A DNA stretch of 42,688 nucleotides from NCBI GenBank assembly GCA_964558295.1, contig CAZLDQ010000021.1:1-42688 (forward strand), read 5' to 3'. Origin of the DNA: JBDKTH01 sp964558295 (GTDB lineage Bacteria > Planctomycetota > Planctomycetia > Pirellulales > Thermoguttaceae). Position numbers and translations under genes: made by a program. Below the pieces are notes generated by a model, which was given only the letters and a program-made list of their open reading frames with translations, did no database searches and had not been told where the DNA came from. Within the stretch, counting starts at the first letter, position 1; each line of letters begins with the position of its first letter. Below, in pieces: positions 1 to 7,223 of the stretch.

Positions 1-40
1 GGCCCACCTTCGCCGAGCCGCCTAAACTCGCCACGAACCT

Positions 41-295
41 TCAGCCGCACCCGAGTTCGTTGATCGCCTCGCCTGCAAGTTGATAGACTCTTTGGGTTGA
101 CACGTTCCAGCGTGCGGCCAGATCCTTCACCGAAACACAGGTTTGCCCGATTCCACGGACGCTACAGAGCGCCATTCGCTGTTTGAGCGGGAGGCTATCG
201 ATCTTACCAAGCACCTCCTCCCAGATCAGTTGATCACAAGCTGAGCGTGTATACGACTCGGTGTGAGAGAAGTCGCAACTGACGAAAAGTGTCAT
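41..295 (-). CDS. Sigma-70 region 4-like HTH protein (C-terminal half of a split sigma factor)
   Basis: An 84-residue protein. From about residue 28 it matches sigma region 4: an acidic/hydrophobic helix, then LPLKQRMAL, then a helix-turn-helix with VKDLAARWNVS followed by TQRVYQLAGEAINEL. Region 4 binds the -35 element. There is no region 2 in this protein. Its ATG overlaps the TGA of the upstream region 2-like gene as ATGA (292-295), and a GGAAAGG sits just before it, so it has its own ribosome site and is probably translationally coupled. The pair together would be about the size of one ECF sigma factor. It could instead be a single gene broken by a frameshift. The HTH is clear; the split-sigma role is inferred. 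Confidence 0.6.
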   Translation of the reverse strand: MTLFVSCDFSHTESYTRSACDQLIWEEVLGKIDSLPLKQRMALCSVRGIGQTCVSVKDLAARWNVSTQRVYQLAGEAINELGCG

Positions 296-606
296 GGGTT
301 CCTTTCCGGTTGGCGCAGGCGGTGACGTGCTTCTTTGCGCACATAAGTCCAGAGGACGTAGTACCCGTTGGTCTCAACCCATTTGGCAACGTCACGGATC
401 GGGTTCTTCGCGCGATGTAATTGATGCGAGAGCCGAATCCAGATCTCACCGATAGCCTCATGGGGGTCGCAGTCATACGATCGAGCTAGACGGACGGCTC
501 GAGGCGTTCTGATGAAGTCAAGGATGTGGCGATGAATTTCGTCGCTGACGTTCATGGACAGGTGGTGGCTTTCATCTACTTGAACTTTCACGAAAACACA
601 TTGCAT
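292..606 (-). CDS. Sigma-70 region 2-like protein (N-terminal half of a split sigma factor)
   Basis: A 104-residue protein. About residues 40-100 resemble sigma region 2: DPHEAIGEIWIRL fits the region 2.1-2.2 helix that grips the beta-prime clamp, and WTYVRKEARHRLRQ fits the 2.3-2.4 helix that melts and reads the -10 element. There is no region 4; that domain is in the next gene, which starts inside this stop codon. A second ATG at 555 (MNVSDEIHRH) may be the true start, because a promoter-like sequence lies so close to 606 that the first ATG would be at or before the transcript start. Similarity is moderate and based on pattern only. Confidence 0.55.
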   Translation of the reverse strand: MQCVFVKVQVDESHHLSMNVSDEIHRHILDFIRTPRAVRLARSYDCDPHEAIGEIWIRLSHQLHRAKNPIRDVAKWVETNGYYVLWTYVRKEARHRLRQPERNP

Positions 607-610
607 GTTA

Positions 611-640
611 TACTAGATCAAGCTGGTGGCTAAGTTTCAA
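611..640 (-). promoter_or_regulatory. Possible sigma-70 promoter of the split sigma pair
   Basis: On the minus strand TTGAAA (640-635) is followed after 18 bases by TAGTAT (616-611), overlapping TATAAC. Transcription would begin near 604. That would make the transcript leaderless for the ATG at 606 or give a leader of about 50 bases to the ATG at 555. Sequence match only. Confidence 0.3.
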
Positions 641-848
641 GCGATTCTTGCGATTTCGCTTGCATACGGGCTTTGGAGCATATCCTAAATTGTGATGTCG
701 CAAGGCGTTGAGCATTGTTTTCGCGAAAGTTCAATTCTGCGAGGAATGCATGAGTAGTCCGTGGATGCCGACAGGCGATATTATGGCGAAGGCAAGGAAT
801 TCTTATTCAGCTCCCGCTACAGGGTTGTATGGTTCATGATTTTTCGGC

Positions 849-1913
849 TCAGTCCATTGGGGGTGAATCCTGTGAGGAAGATGTTCGAAGCCCCTTGGAG
901 TTGAAGGATATGATGTCGGGCCGATTGGCATGCGCCGCGTAGTTCCGCCCCATTTCCCTCACCTCTTCGGCGATTTGAGCTACCAGTGACGCTGGCTCCA
1001 GAACAACAGCTTGTTGCCCGAAGCTGAGGGCCCAGCTCTTAATTTCCTCGGTGCTGCTCAGGGTGAATTCAGCAAGCAGCGAGCCATCGGGTTGCACGGT
1101 GAGCTTCTGACTGGCGTGCCAATTTTTTTCTTGGATATAGCGGGCGACCTGGGAGGAGAAGCGGATCTTTACGCAAACCTCGCCGTGCCCGTCCCAGATC
1201 CCGAAGGAATGGGCCAAATAGTCGCGGAGGTTAAAACCCTCGGGCAACTGGAAGGGGAACTCGGCCACGCGGGCATCGGTCATCCGATCGATCTTCCAGC
1301 AGCGAATTTGGTCGTATTGGGGTGCACGCCCGACCAAATAGAGCGAACCGCGGTGATAGGTAAGTCCGTACGGATAAACATCATACGTCACGGCCTCCGT
1401 GGCTCGGAGAGATTGGTAGGTGATGAAGACGGCGCGGCGATTCTCGATGCCTTGCATGAGCTGGTCGATCAGGTCACTCTTGGAGGCGTAGTTGCTGGTG
1501 CCGACCGACGTTTGGTGAAACAACGGGGCGAACCGGCTGGCGTATTTGAGGGCTCCCTCGCCTAACGCGGAGCGGATTTTCTTGAGCGCTCGGCGCGTGG
1601 CATCCCAGAAGGGCGTGCCAGCCAAGGGTTCCATCAGGTGCTGTGCCAATTGAAGAGCCAGCGCCTCGTCAAACGCAAAGGAGAGTCCCGGCTGATACTT
1701 GGCCGGATCAAGCCGCCACTTTTTGCGGCCGTGCTCGTACGTCTGCTCCTCCAGCGGAAGGCCTACCGTCTTGAACGCTTCGAGATCGCGGCGGATCGTC
1801 TTCTCGCTGACACCCAGTTCCCGGGCCATCTCCTGAACGGTTGCCCCGTAGCGTCGCGAGCTGAGCGTCTTGAGCAGGATCCACTGCCGCACCAAAGGAG
1901 AACCGTGAGCCAT
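849..1913 (-). CDS. YafY-type transcriptional regulator (HTH plus WYL domain)
   Basis: 354 residues. The N-terminus is a DeoR/HTH_11-type winged helix (about residues 5-60, with VQEMARELGVSEKTIRRDLEAF). A WYL domain lies at about 145-225, with the family's patterns ITYQS, YPYGLTYHRGSLYLVG and CWKIDRM, and a WCX-type C-terminal region follows. WYL domains are thought to sense small ligands or nucleic acids, and members regulate DNA damage and phage-defence operons in other bacteria. The ligand here cannot be read from sequence. An AGAGG lies six bases before the ATG at 1913. No operon partner is visible: the upstream flank holds only a recombinase relic and the downstream flank is 242 bases of apparent non-coding DNA before the split sigma genes. 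Confidence 0.88.
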   Translation of the reverse strand: MAHGSPLVRQWILLKTLSSRRYGATVQEMARELGVSEKTIRRDLEAFKTVGLPLEEQTYEHGRKKWRLDPAKYQPGLSFAFDEALALQLAQHLMEPLAGTPFWDATRRALKKIRSALGEGALKYASRFAPLFHQTSVGTSNYASKSDLIDQLMQGIENRRAVFITYQSLRATEAVTYDVYPYGLTYHRGSLYLVGRAPQYDQIRCWKIDRMTDARVAEFPFQLPEGFNLRDYLAHSFGIWDGHGEVCVKIRFSSQVARYIQEKNWHASQKLTVQPDGSLLAEFTLSSTEEIKSWALSFGQQAVVLEPASLVAQIAEEVREMGRNYAAHANRPDIISFNSKGLRTSSSQDSPPMD

Positions 1914-2271
1914 CGGTGCCTCTACCCCCTGAAACCACTATGTGCCGATTCCTCGAAGATAGCCATCTATCAGCAGTTGGCAACCGATCCCCCCATTTTT
2001 TTCCAGTTTTTGTCGCCACCCGTCACCGGACATCGAATAGGAAAGCCAGGCAAGAAGTTCCCCCTCGCCAGGGCTGGAGTCGCCATGTGTCGAGGACTGA
2101 AGATCGGGCCGGCAGCCGGCTTGTTTCGCTTGTCCGACCATCTTGGGTCCTCAGAACGCGTCCATCTCCGTCACATTTCTCAGGCTTTGTGTGGCTACGG
2201 ACGACGAGGATACCACAGCAACTGGACAGATCTTGTCCAAGCTGAGAGAGGATTTTTTGAGATTCATCCGT
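1914..2271. other. Intergenic stretch, nothing recognised
   Basis: No open frame here looks like a known protein or has a good ribosome site. It lies between the WYL regulator and the recombinase relic and may include further decayed sequence of the relic. Confidence 0.5.
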
Positions 2272-2700
2272 CTAGAACGTACCGGGTTTCGTGGAGGCCG
2301 AGGATTGTGAGTTTGAAGAAGTCGCGATCGCGCTGGTCTTCCGATATCCCGCCGGCGAGACCGTAACCAGTCTCGTCCGGCGAGCCTTCTCGTAGCGAGC
2401 ATCAAGGAACCGCTGGCGCAGGAGATCCAGTTCGCACTCGTTGAGGCTCCCTTTTAACCCAAGCCAAAGCCTGTCCTTGCTGAGCCGCGGCACATGGACA
2501 ATGTCCTGGTCGATCAACAGCGTGTCGACCACAAGCGGCAGACTTCGACGCGTTGTACCATTCCCGGCTGTTCCGCGCAAATCGCGACGTTTCCCCGGGC
2601 GGTCACCTCGCCGGGTAGCAACGCGAGATCCACGCCGACCGCGACCGAAAACTGGAGGCCGCACGCCAATGATTTCAAGCTCGTCTCCCAGTAGCCGAAG
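2272..2700 (-). pseudogene. Decayed serine recombinase (resolvase family)
   Basis: Read on the minus strand, pieces of a resolvase-type recombinase occur in order but in different frames. SRFARNSREWYN is at 2587-2552 in one frame, QRVEVCRL at 2555-2532 in a second, and VVDTLLIDQD through LGLKGSLNECELDLLRQR and YEKARR to SPAGYRK at 2532-2341 in a third. These match the catalytic-domain end and the helix E/linker region of the serine recombinases common in planctomycete genomes. At least two frameshifts separate the pieces, the catalytic serine region is not recognisable, and the frame after GYRK runs into unrelated sequence and a stop. It is a dead mobile-element gene. No intact transposase or inverted repeats are nearby. 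Confidence 0.75.
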
Positions 2701-3007
2701 CCCCTTGGATGAACGACAGCCATTATGAGTTGTGAGGCACCAGCTAGCACCCGTCCCGTCACCGCCTTCCTCGTGAATATCGCCCTAACGCACAGCAGTT
2801 CGCTCACACACCGCGTAACCGTCTGGCATTCTGCCAGTCTCGTCGGAGATCGACCTGCCGCCTTGACGTGCTGGCAGTGCTCGACGGCCACAATGCAATT
2901 CGGCATGTCGTTTGCAGCCATAACCTACTCAGGAATCAATTGCGATAACCGCCTTTCAGGCGGCGGGATTCCCAATCCAGAATCAGACAAGCCGGAGGGC
3001 AAAAGTG
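2701..3007. other. Intergenic stretch upstream of the stress operon
   Basis: No convincing gene. It contains the inverted repeat CTGGCA-TTC-TGCCAG (2823-2837) and ends with the GGAGGG ribosome site of the next gene. The promoter of the stress operon should lie here, but I do not recognise a clear -35/-10 pair. Confidence 0.4.
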
Positions 3008-3427
3008 ATGATTAATCAACAGATGTTAGAGGGACATTGGACTGAAATCAAAGGAAAACTTAAGGAGCGATGGGGGGCTTTGACGGACGACGACCTGCAG
3101 GCGTTCCAAGGAAGCATCGACCAGTTGGTCGGGACTATCCAAAGCAAGACGGGCGAGACCCGCGACAACATCGAGGAATTCCTCCATCAGGCGACCTCAC
3201 AAATGGGGTCCACCATGGAACGAGCACGCGAGAGTGCGCGGCAGTATGCACAACAGGCTAGCAGTACGATCCAGCAAGCCTCGCGGCAGGCCATAGAAGG
3301 AATGCGACACGGCTACTCGCAAGCCAGCCACATGGTACAGGACAAGCCTGGCCAGTCGCTGGCGGTGGCACTCGGGGCAGGCCTGTTCATCGGTGTGCTG
3401 CTGGGCCTTGTCTTGCGTCCTCGTTAG
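3008..3427 (+). CDS. CsbD-family stress protein with C-terminal membrane anchor
   Basis: 139 residues. The first 60 match the CsbD/YjbJ fold (LEGHWTEIKGKLKERWG, then LTDDDLQAFQG and a long helix). Next comes a Gln/Ala-rich amphipathic helical stretch as in YqjD/ElaB (DUF883) proteins, then a C-terminal glycine-rich transmembrane helix ending LGLVLRPR. CsbD proteins are induced by general stress and are mostly uncharacterised. The DUF883 family includes inner-membrane proteins that bind ribosomes in E. coli. ATG at 3008 is preferred to GTG at 3005 because GGAGG lies nine bases before it. It is the first of five small membrane-protein genes. Confidence 0.8.
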   Translation: MINQQMLEGHWTEIKGKLKERWGALTDDDLQAFQGSIDQLVGTIQSKTGETRDNIEEFLHQATSQMGSTMERARESARQYAQQASSTIQQASRQAIEGMRHGYSQASHMVQDKPGQSLAVALGAGLFIGVLLGLVLRPR

Positions 3428-3514
3428 GAATGGATTACGTGCGAACACAGTCACGCAACGGATACCAGAATGGCTCTTCCACTACCCGTAGAGCCATTTC
3501 AAGCGAGGTTTGCC

Positions 3515-3931
3515 ATGCCCAATTCTCTATCGGCCAATGATATTCAGCGCCAAATGTCGCAAATCCGTTGCGATCTTCATACGAATGTTCGCGGGATTGT
3601 GGAGAACGCCAAGGTCATTGCTGATTGGAAATATTACGTACGGCGTTATCCCTGGGCCTGCCTGGCGGGAGTTGCTGCGTTGGGTTACTTGGCGGTTCCC
3701 CGGCGTCTGGAAATCCTTCGTCCGGATCTCGACACCCTGGCGGAATTGGCAAAGACCAATCGCTTGATTGTCCACCCCCAGCCGCAATCCAAGCCCCATG
3801 GAGGCACAGCGGCTTCGCTGTTCACCTTTTTGGCTAACACCATCCTCCGGGCGGCCATGGGCCATGTGGGTCGGCAAGTCGGACGAATCCTACGGGCTCA
3901 GGCTGAACATCCTGCCCAAAAGTATCGTTGA
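3515..3931 (+). CDS. Small membrane-associated protein of the stress operon
   Basis: 138 residues from the ATG at 3515, which follows GCGAGG by six bases; an in-frame ATG at 3470 would add 15 residues but lacks a ribosome site. The protein has an N-terminal amphipathic helix (NDIQRQMSQIRCDL), a short hydrophobic segment (WACLAGVAALGYLAV, about residues 49-63) and a second weakly hydrophobic helix near the end. This layout resembles DUF3618/YqjD-like helpers, but I cannot assign a family. Its place between a CsbD protein and a YqjE-like protein suggests a cell-envelope stress role. Confidence 0.65.
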   Translation: MPNSLSANDIQRQMSQIRCDLHTNVRGIVENAKVIADWKYYVRRYPWACLAGVAALGYLAVPRRLEILRPDLDTLAELAKTNRLIVHPQPQSKPHGGTAASLFTFLANTILRAAMGHVGRQVGRILRAQAEHPAQKYR

Positions 3932-4018
3932 TCGTTAACAGGATCGTTCGAGCGGGCATGAACAGACGTACGTGTTGTGCTAGTCGCTATGGGCCAACAG
4001 GCGGGAGGTGCGTTTATC

Positions 4019-4234
4019 ATGGAACAGTCGATTACATCCAACCGGGGACTTCTGACGGGCGCACCCTCGGACCGTGTGATCGTCGTTACTCATCCCCCTG
4101 GGGATGTCGTCCGCGAGCAAGTCCGCCGACTGAACCGCCGCGCCGAGGCGTTCATTGCCGAAAACCCTGTTCTTAGTCTTGCAATTGCCTTGACTTTCGG
4201 AGTGATCCTAGGATGGTTAATCAAACGACGATGA
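4019..4234 (+). CDS. YqjD/ElaB-like (DUF883-type) tail-anchored protein
   Basis: 71 residues from the ATG at 4019, preceded by GGAGGTG. An earlier in-frame start at 3977 is less likely. The middle forms a charged helix (VVREQVRRLNRRAEAFIAENP). The C-terminus is one transmembrane helix with small-residue spacing ending GVILGWLIKRR, which is the DUF883 signature of a proline before the helix and basic residues at the very end. The stop overlaps the next ATG as ATGA (4231-4234), so the two are probably coupled, just as yqjD precedes yqjE in E. coli. Confidence 0.72.
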   Translation: MEQSITSNRGLLTGAPSDRVIVVTHPPGDVVREQVRRLNRRAEAFIAENPVLSLAIALTFGVILGWLIKRR

Positions 4235-4671
4235 CCAACGGGCGCAGTACAGCTCCAGCCACAGCAATGACACGAAGTATGAGCGATCTGGCTGCCGATA
4301 TTGCTACCCTGGCCGAGTTACAGGTACGATTGTTCTTGCTTGACGCCAAGGAGAGCGCAAAGCGACTCGCGGTTCCGGCGGCTATGATTCTCGGGGGGGG
4401 AGTCCTCTTGCTCGGGACAATCCCTGTGCTGCTCCTGGCAATTGCCGCCCTCCTGGTTTTGGCGGGCTTGGGAGTCACCGCATCCTTGTTCATTTCCTTT
4501 TTCCTTGGTGCAGCGTTCGGGACCATTCCTGTGGTGATTGCCTGGTCGTTGCTTCGCAGTAGCCCGATCAGCTTCCAGCGTTCTCGTGAGGAACTGGCTC
4601 AGAACGTGCGATGGATTAAGGATGCCCTCAAACAAAACGGCAGGGCATCTCAGGCTGCAGAGTGTCGATAA
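4231..4671 (+). CDS. YqjE-like phage-holin-superfamily membrane protein
   Basis: 146 residues from the ATG that overlaps the previous stop; an in-frame ATG at 4213 is possible. Features in order: a short polar start, an amphipathic helix (LAADIATLAELQVRLFLLDAKESAKRL), two long transmembrane helices (about 55-80 and 85-108) and a basic cytoplasmic tail. This is the pattern of the Phage_holin_3_6/YqjE family, whose cellular members are not lytic holins but membrane proteins next to DUF883 genes. The exact function is unknown. Confidence 0.75.
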   Translation: MTNGRSTAPATAMTRSMSDLAADIATLAELQVRLFLLDAKESAKRLAVPAAMILGGGVLLLGTIPVLLLAIAALLVLAGLGVTASLFISFFLGAAFGTIPVVIAWSLLRSSPISFQRSREELAQNVRWIKDALKQNGRASQAAECR

Positions 4672-4708
4672 TTCCTGATCCTCAAACTCCTGTTCAGGAG
4701 GCAACTCG

Positions 4709-4891
4709 ATGAACCATATCGGTGAACGAACCTATTCGCCGCCCGAGGCTGAACAAGCCCCAACGCAGCCCAATCCTATGAACGACCTAGTCACCTACCT
4801 TCGCGAGTACGCCCGGGAGCGTCCCGAGGTAGTTGCCCTGTGGGCGTTTGGTATCGGATTCCTTCTCGGCTGGCGTTTGAAGCCCTGGTAA
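4709..4891 (+). CDS. Small single-span membrane protein ending the stress operon
   Basis: 60 residues with a strong CAGGAGG eight bases before the ATG. The N-terminal half is Pro/Gln/Glu-rich. The C-terminal half is a helix (YLREYARERPEVVALWAFG) running into a membrane anchor that ends FLLGWRLKPW. The anchor resembles those of the first and third genes of the operon (proline, small-residue helix, Leu-Gly-Trp, basic end). It is likely a further DUF883-like tail protein. Confidence 0.68.
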   Translation: MNHIGERTYSPPEAEQAPTQPNPMNDLVTYLREYARERPEVVALWAFGIGFLLGWRLKPW

Positions 4892-5643
4892 TCTCGGCAA
4901 GGAGCAATGCTTCGCTCGTACCGGTGAGTGCCTTGGAGTCGCTCTCGACCGGCCATTTGTTCTGGCTCCTCCAGGTGATTTGAACGATGGCCCGGCCGGC
5001 GACGTCCTTAGTTGTGACTCGAGCTTCCAGCGCACAGGTTGTCCCTGGCGTTACGGCACGTCTTTTGACGGAGCCCCAGTGGTCCGGGCTCTTTTCAGTG
5101 GAATGTCACCAGACAAACACAGCAGAGAAAGAGGGCTCGCATCAGGAGACTCCTTCACGCGGATTTGTTTTCATCAACAGGCTTGATGACTCGCCGCGGG
5201 AAATGGACTGGCGGGGGGCGGGGGGCAATGCCGAAGTCGCCATGGGTTCTCACGACATTCGACCTTCCCGAACACCAGGGGGCCGTTATCTCACCGATCG
5301 GGTTCATCCCCCCCTGCCAGACACTCTGCCATGAGTGACGTGCTTCGGTCAGACACGATTTCCACTGTTGATAGACCATCAGCCCTCCTCCTTCCGAACA
5401 GCAGGATTGCTGCTCAAGGATTTCATCTGGAGTCTACCAGATTTTCGGGCGGAATACGAGCAGATGTTTTGGGCCACCTGCCAAATCATCCGTGAGGGTG
5501 CCGCTCAAGTGCCGGGGCTATCGCCCGTCGGATTGTCAACACGGTTCTCCTCACACTCTGCCGCGAGGAAGAGCATCACGCGGAGCGCGATGAGGACGCG
5601 GTTGGCAACTTGAGAAGCGATCAACGGCTCGCGTTTCTTGTCG
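4892..5643. other. Long intergenic region, no supported gene
   Basis: Open frames here (for example 4987-5334) lack ribosome sites and recognisable sequence. The right end holds the first copy of the imperfect direct repeat at 5505-5627. The 3' end of the stress operon and the 3' end of the minus-strand esterase face each other here, but I see no clear intrinsic terminator. Confidence 0.5.
5505..5627. repeat. Imperfect direct repeat, copy A
   Basis: About 120 bases starting AAGTGCCGGGGCTAT and containing the identical core GATTGTCAACACGGTTCTCC. A second copy in the same orientation lies at 7062-7184. The two copies flank the esterase gene. Differences are substitutions spread outside the core, so this is an old duplication. 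On the minus strand the core contains TTGACA, but no -10 match follows. Confidence 0.7.
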
Positions 5644-6957
5644 CTACTTGCCACAACGTTGTTGGATATGAGCGGCGAGTGCTTTATCGAACGCTTCCCG
5701 GACGTCTGGCGGGGCGGCGTGTCCCATTGCGGGCCTGTTGACAACTTGCTTCTTTCCTTGGAGTTGGTTGTAGGCAGCGTAGCAGGTGGTCGGCGGGCAA
5801 GTGACGTCGATGAAGCCGACGCTCAGGATCGCCTCGTTCTTGTAGCGGGAGGCGAAGTTCACCCCGTCGATATAGCGGGAGGCTTCGAGCACCGCCGGAT
5901 CGGGTTTGCCGTCGGGACCATTGGGAACGATCTTGGGCCAGCCGTTAACCCGGTTGGCGGCCACGCCCGTATGATCGCAAAGGGCCGGCACGCCGACGCC
6001 GATAAAGGTCACCCGGCTATCGAGTCCGCCGGCGGCCAAGGCCTGACCACCGCCTTGGCTATGACCAATCACGGCCAAGACCTTGCCGTTCCATTCGGGC
6101 TGTGCGGGGAGGAAGTCGATTGCACGAACCAAGCGCAAATACATTCCCCGGAAATAGCAGGTCTCGCGGCTCTCGCGTCCCGCATAGCGGTAGTCCTTCA
6201 GTTGGCCGACGGCCAGTTGCTTGTAGAACTCATCAGGCTTGCCGTTCGGAAGGCCGTGGGCATTGATGTCCATGGAGAGCATCCCTTTATCAGCACCCGA
6301 CAGTGCGGTTCCGAGGCCCGAGCTTCGCACTCCCGCCCCTTGAACCCAGAGCACGGCCGGAAGACTCTTGGGAGCGGCTCCCTTGGGTCGAGCGAAATAG
6401 CCGGAAACCGGCACGTTGTCGACGCACGGCATCTGGACGTCGAAACACTCGATCTTCGGGTTGGACGACTTAACCGGCGTGAGTTCCGGCTTCAGGGGAA
6501 TCTCGGCCAATTTGGCCTTTTGGGCTTTCCAAAAGGAGTCGAAATCATCGGGCACGGGTAGACTCGGGGCGATCTTTTCCGGGGAGATGGCGGCGCCGGC
6601 CCCGGCCTTGAGCACCGTATCACCAGCCTTGCAGGTCACTTGGCAGCGGAGGAATCCGGGCTTAGACATCTTACCGGCAACAACGACCGGTTGGCCGGCC
6701 AACGGAAGTGTGCCCTTGGCGAACTGATTGGGGCCTTCATCGTCGAGCACATAGGAGACTTCCCCCGTGCCTGCGTTGACGCCTCCTTCGAGGACCTTGA
6801 TGATGAACCGGACTTCTTCGTCGGTTTGATAGATCGCATCAGCCCGATCGGTCACGACCTGAACGGCAAAGCCTTTGTCGTCCGCTCGCGATAGGTTCGG
6901 AACGTAAAGGGCAACGACCAAGAACAGCCATAGGAAACGAAACGGTGTTCGCATCAT
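5644..6957 (-). CDS. Secreted acetyl xylan esterase-like alpha/beta hydrolase (AXE1 type)
   Basis: 437 residues from the ATG at 6957, which follows AGAGGA by six bases; the longer frame to 7002 has no ribosome site. A signal peptide (FRFLWLFLVVALYVPNLSRA) is followed by a beta-rich N-terminal domain to about residue 120. The catalytic domain follows, with nucleophile elbow GHSQGG, acid in FIDVTCPP and histidine in MGHAAPP. The family removes acetyl groups from xylan or related glycans, or cephalosporin C. DVQMPCVDNVPVSGYFARP is the typical AXE1 entry strand. Exported location fits a role in polysaccharide breakdown with the oxidoreductase and beta-helix genes upstream on the same strand. Direct repeats flank the gene. 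Confidence 0.85.
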   Translation of the reverse strand: MMRTPFRFLWLFLVVALYVPNLSRADDKGFAVQVVTDRADAIYQTDEEVRFIIKVLEGGVNAGTGEVSYVLDDEGPNQFAKGTLPLAGQPVVVAGKMSKPGFLRCQVTCKAGDTVLKAGAGAAISPEKIAPSLPVPDDFDSFWKAQKAKLAEIPLKPELTPVKSSNPKIECFDVQMPCVDNVPVSGYFARPKGAAPKSLPAVLWVQGAGVRSSGLGTALSGADKGMLSMDINAHGLPNGKPDEFYKQLAVGQLKDYRYAGRESRETCYFRGMYLRLVRAIDFLPAQPEWNGKVLAVIGHSQGGGQALAAGGLDSRVTFIGVGVPALCDHTGVAANRVNGWPKIVPNGPDGKPDPAVLEASRYIDGVNFASRYKNEAILSVGFIDVTCPPTTCYAAYNQLQGKKQVVNRPAMGHAAPPDVREAFDKALAAHIQQRCGK

Positions 6958-7061
6958 GAAAGGTCCTCTTGTTCGCAATCGAACTGGGTCAGTAGGTGCC
7001 ATGCAAAGCTAACGGTTCCGTGGTGACGGTAATAGAACCACCAGGCGCATGGCACAAGTGC

Positions 7062-7184
7062 CGGGGCTATTGTCCGTCGGATTGTCAACACGGTTCTCCT
7101 CACACGATACCGCGAGGAAGCGCATCAAGCAGAACGTGATGACTACGAAGTTGGCAAGCTGAGAGTCTATAACGGGTTGGGTTA
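7062..7184. repeat. Imperfect direct repeat, copy B
   Basis: Second copy of the 120-base repeat, same orientation as 5505-5627. It begins AAGTGCCGGGGCTAT, shares the GATTGTCAACACGGTTCTCC core and ends in TTGGCAAGCTGAGA. It lies between the oxidoreductase stop and the esterase start, where it could contain the esterase promoter. At its left edge GGCAC-AA-GTGCC is a small palindrome that copy A lacks. Confidence 0.7.
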
Positions 7185-7223
7185 CACTCCTTGGACTGCC
7201 ACCGACTCAATCGAGCGGGTTGA

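Noticed and set aside
2290..2345. Plus-strand reading EEVAIALVFRYP resembling a recombinase segment
   Set aside because: It lies opposite the minus-strand recombinase relic and in the wrong orientation; most likely coincidence.
2823..2837. Inverted repeat CTGGCA-TTC-TGCCAG as an attachment site
   Set aside because: Too short and single-copy; not linked to an intact recombinase.
4987..5334. 115-residue plus-strand frame
   Set aside because: No ribosome site, no hydrophobic or domain pattern, lies in a region with several equal-length frames.
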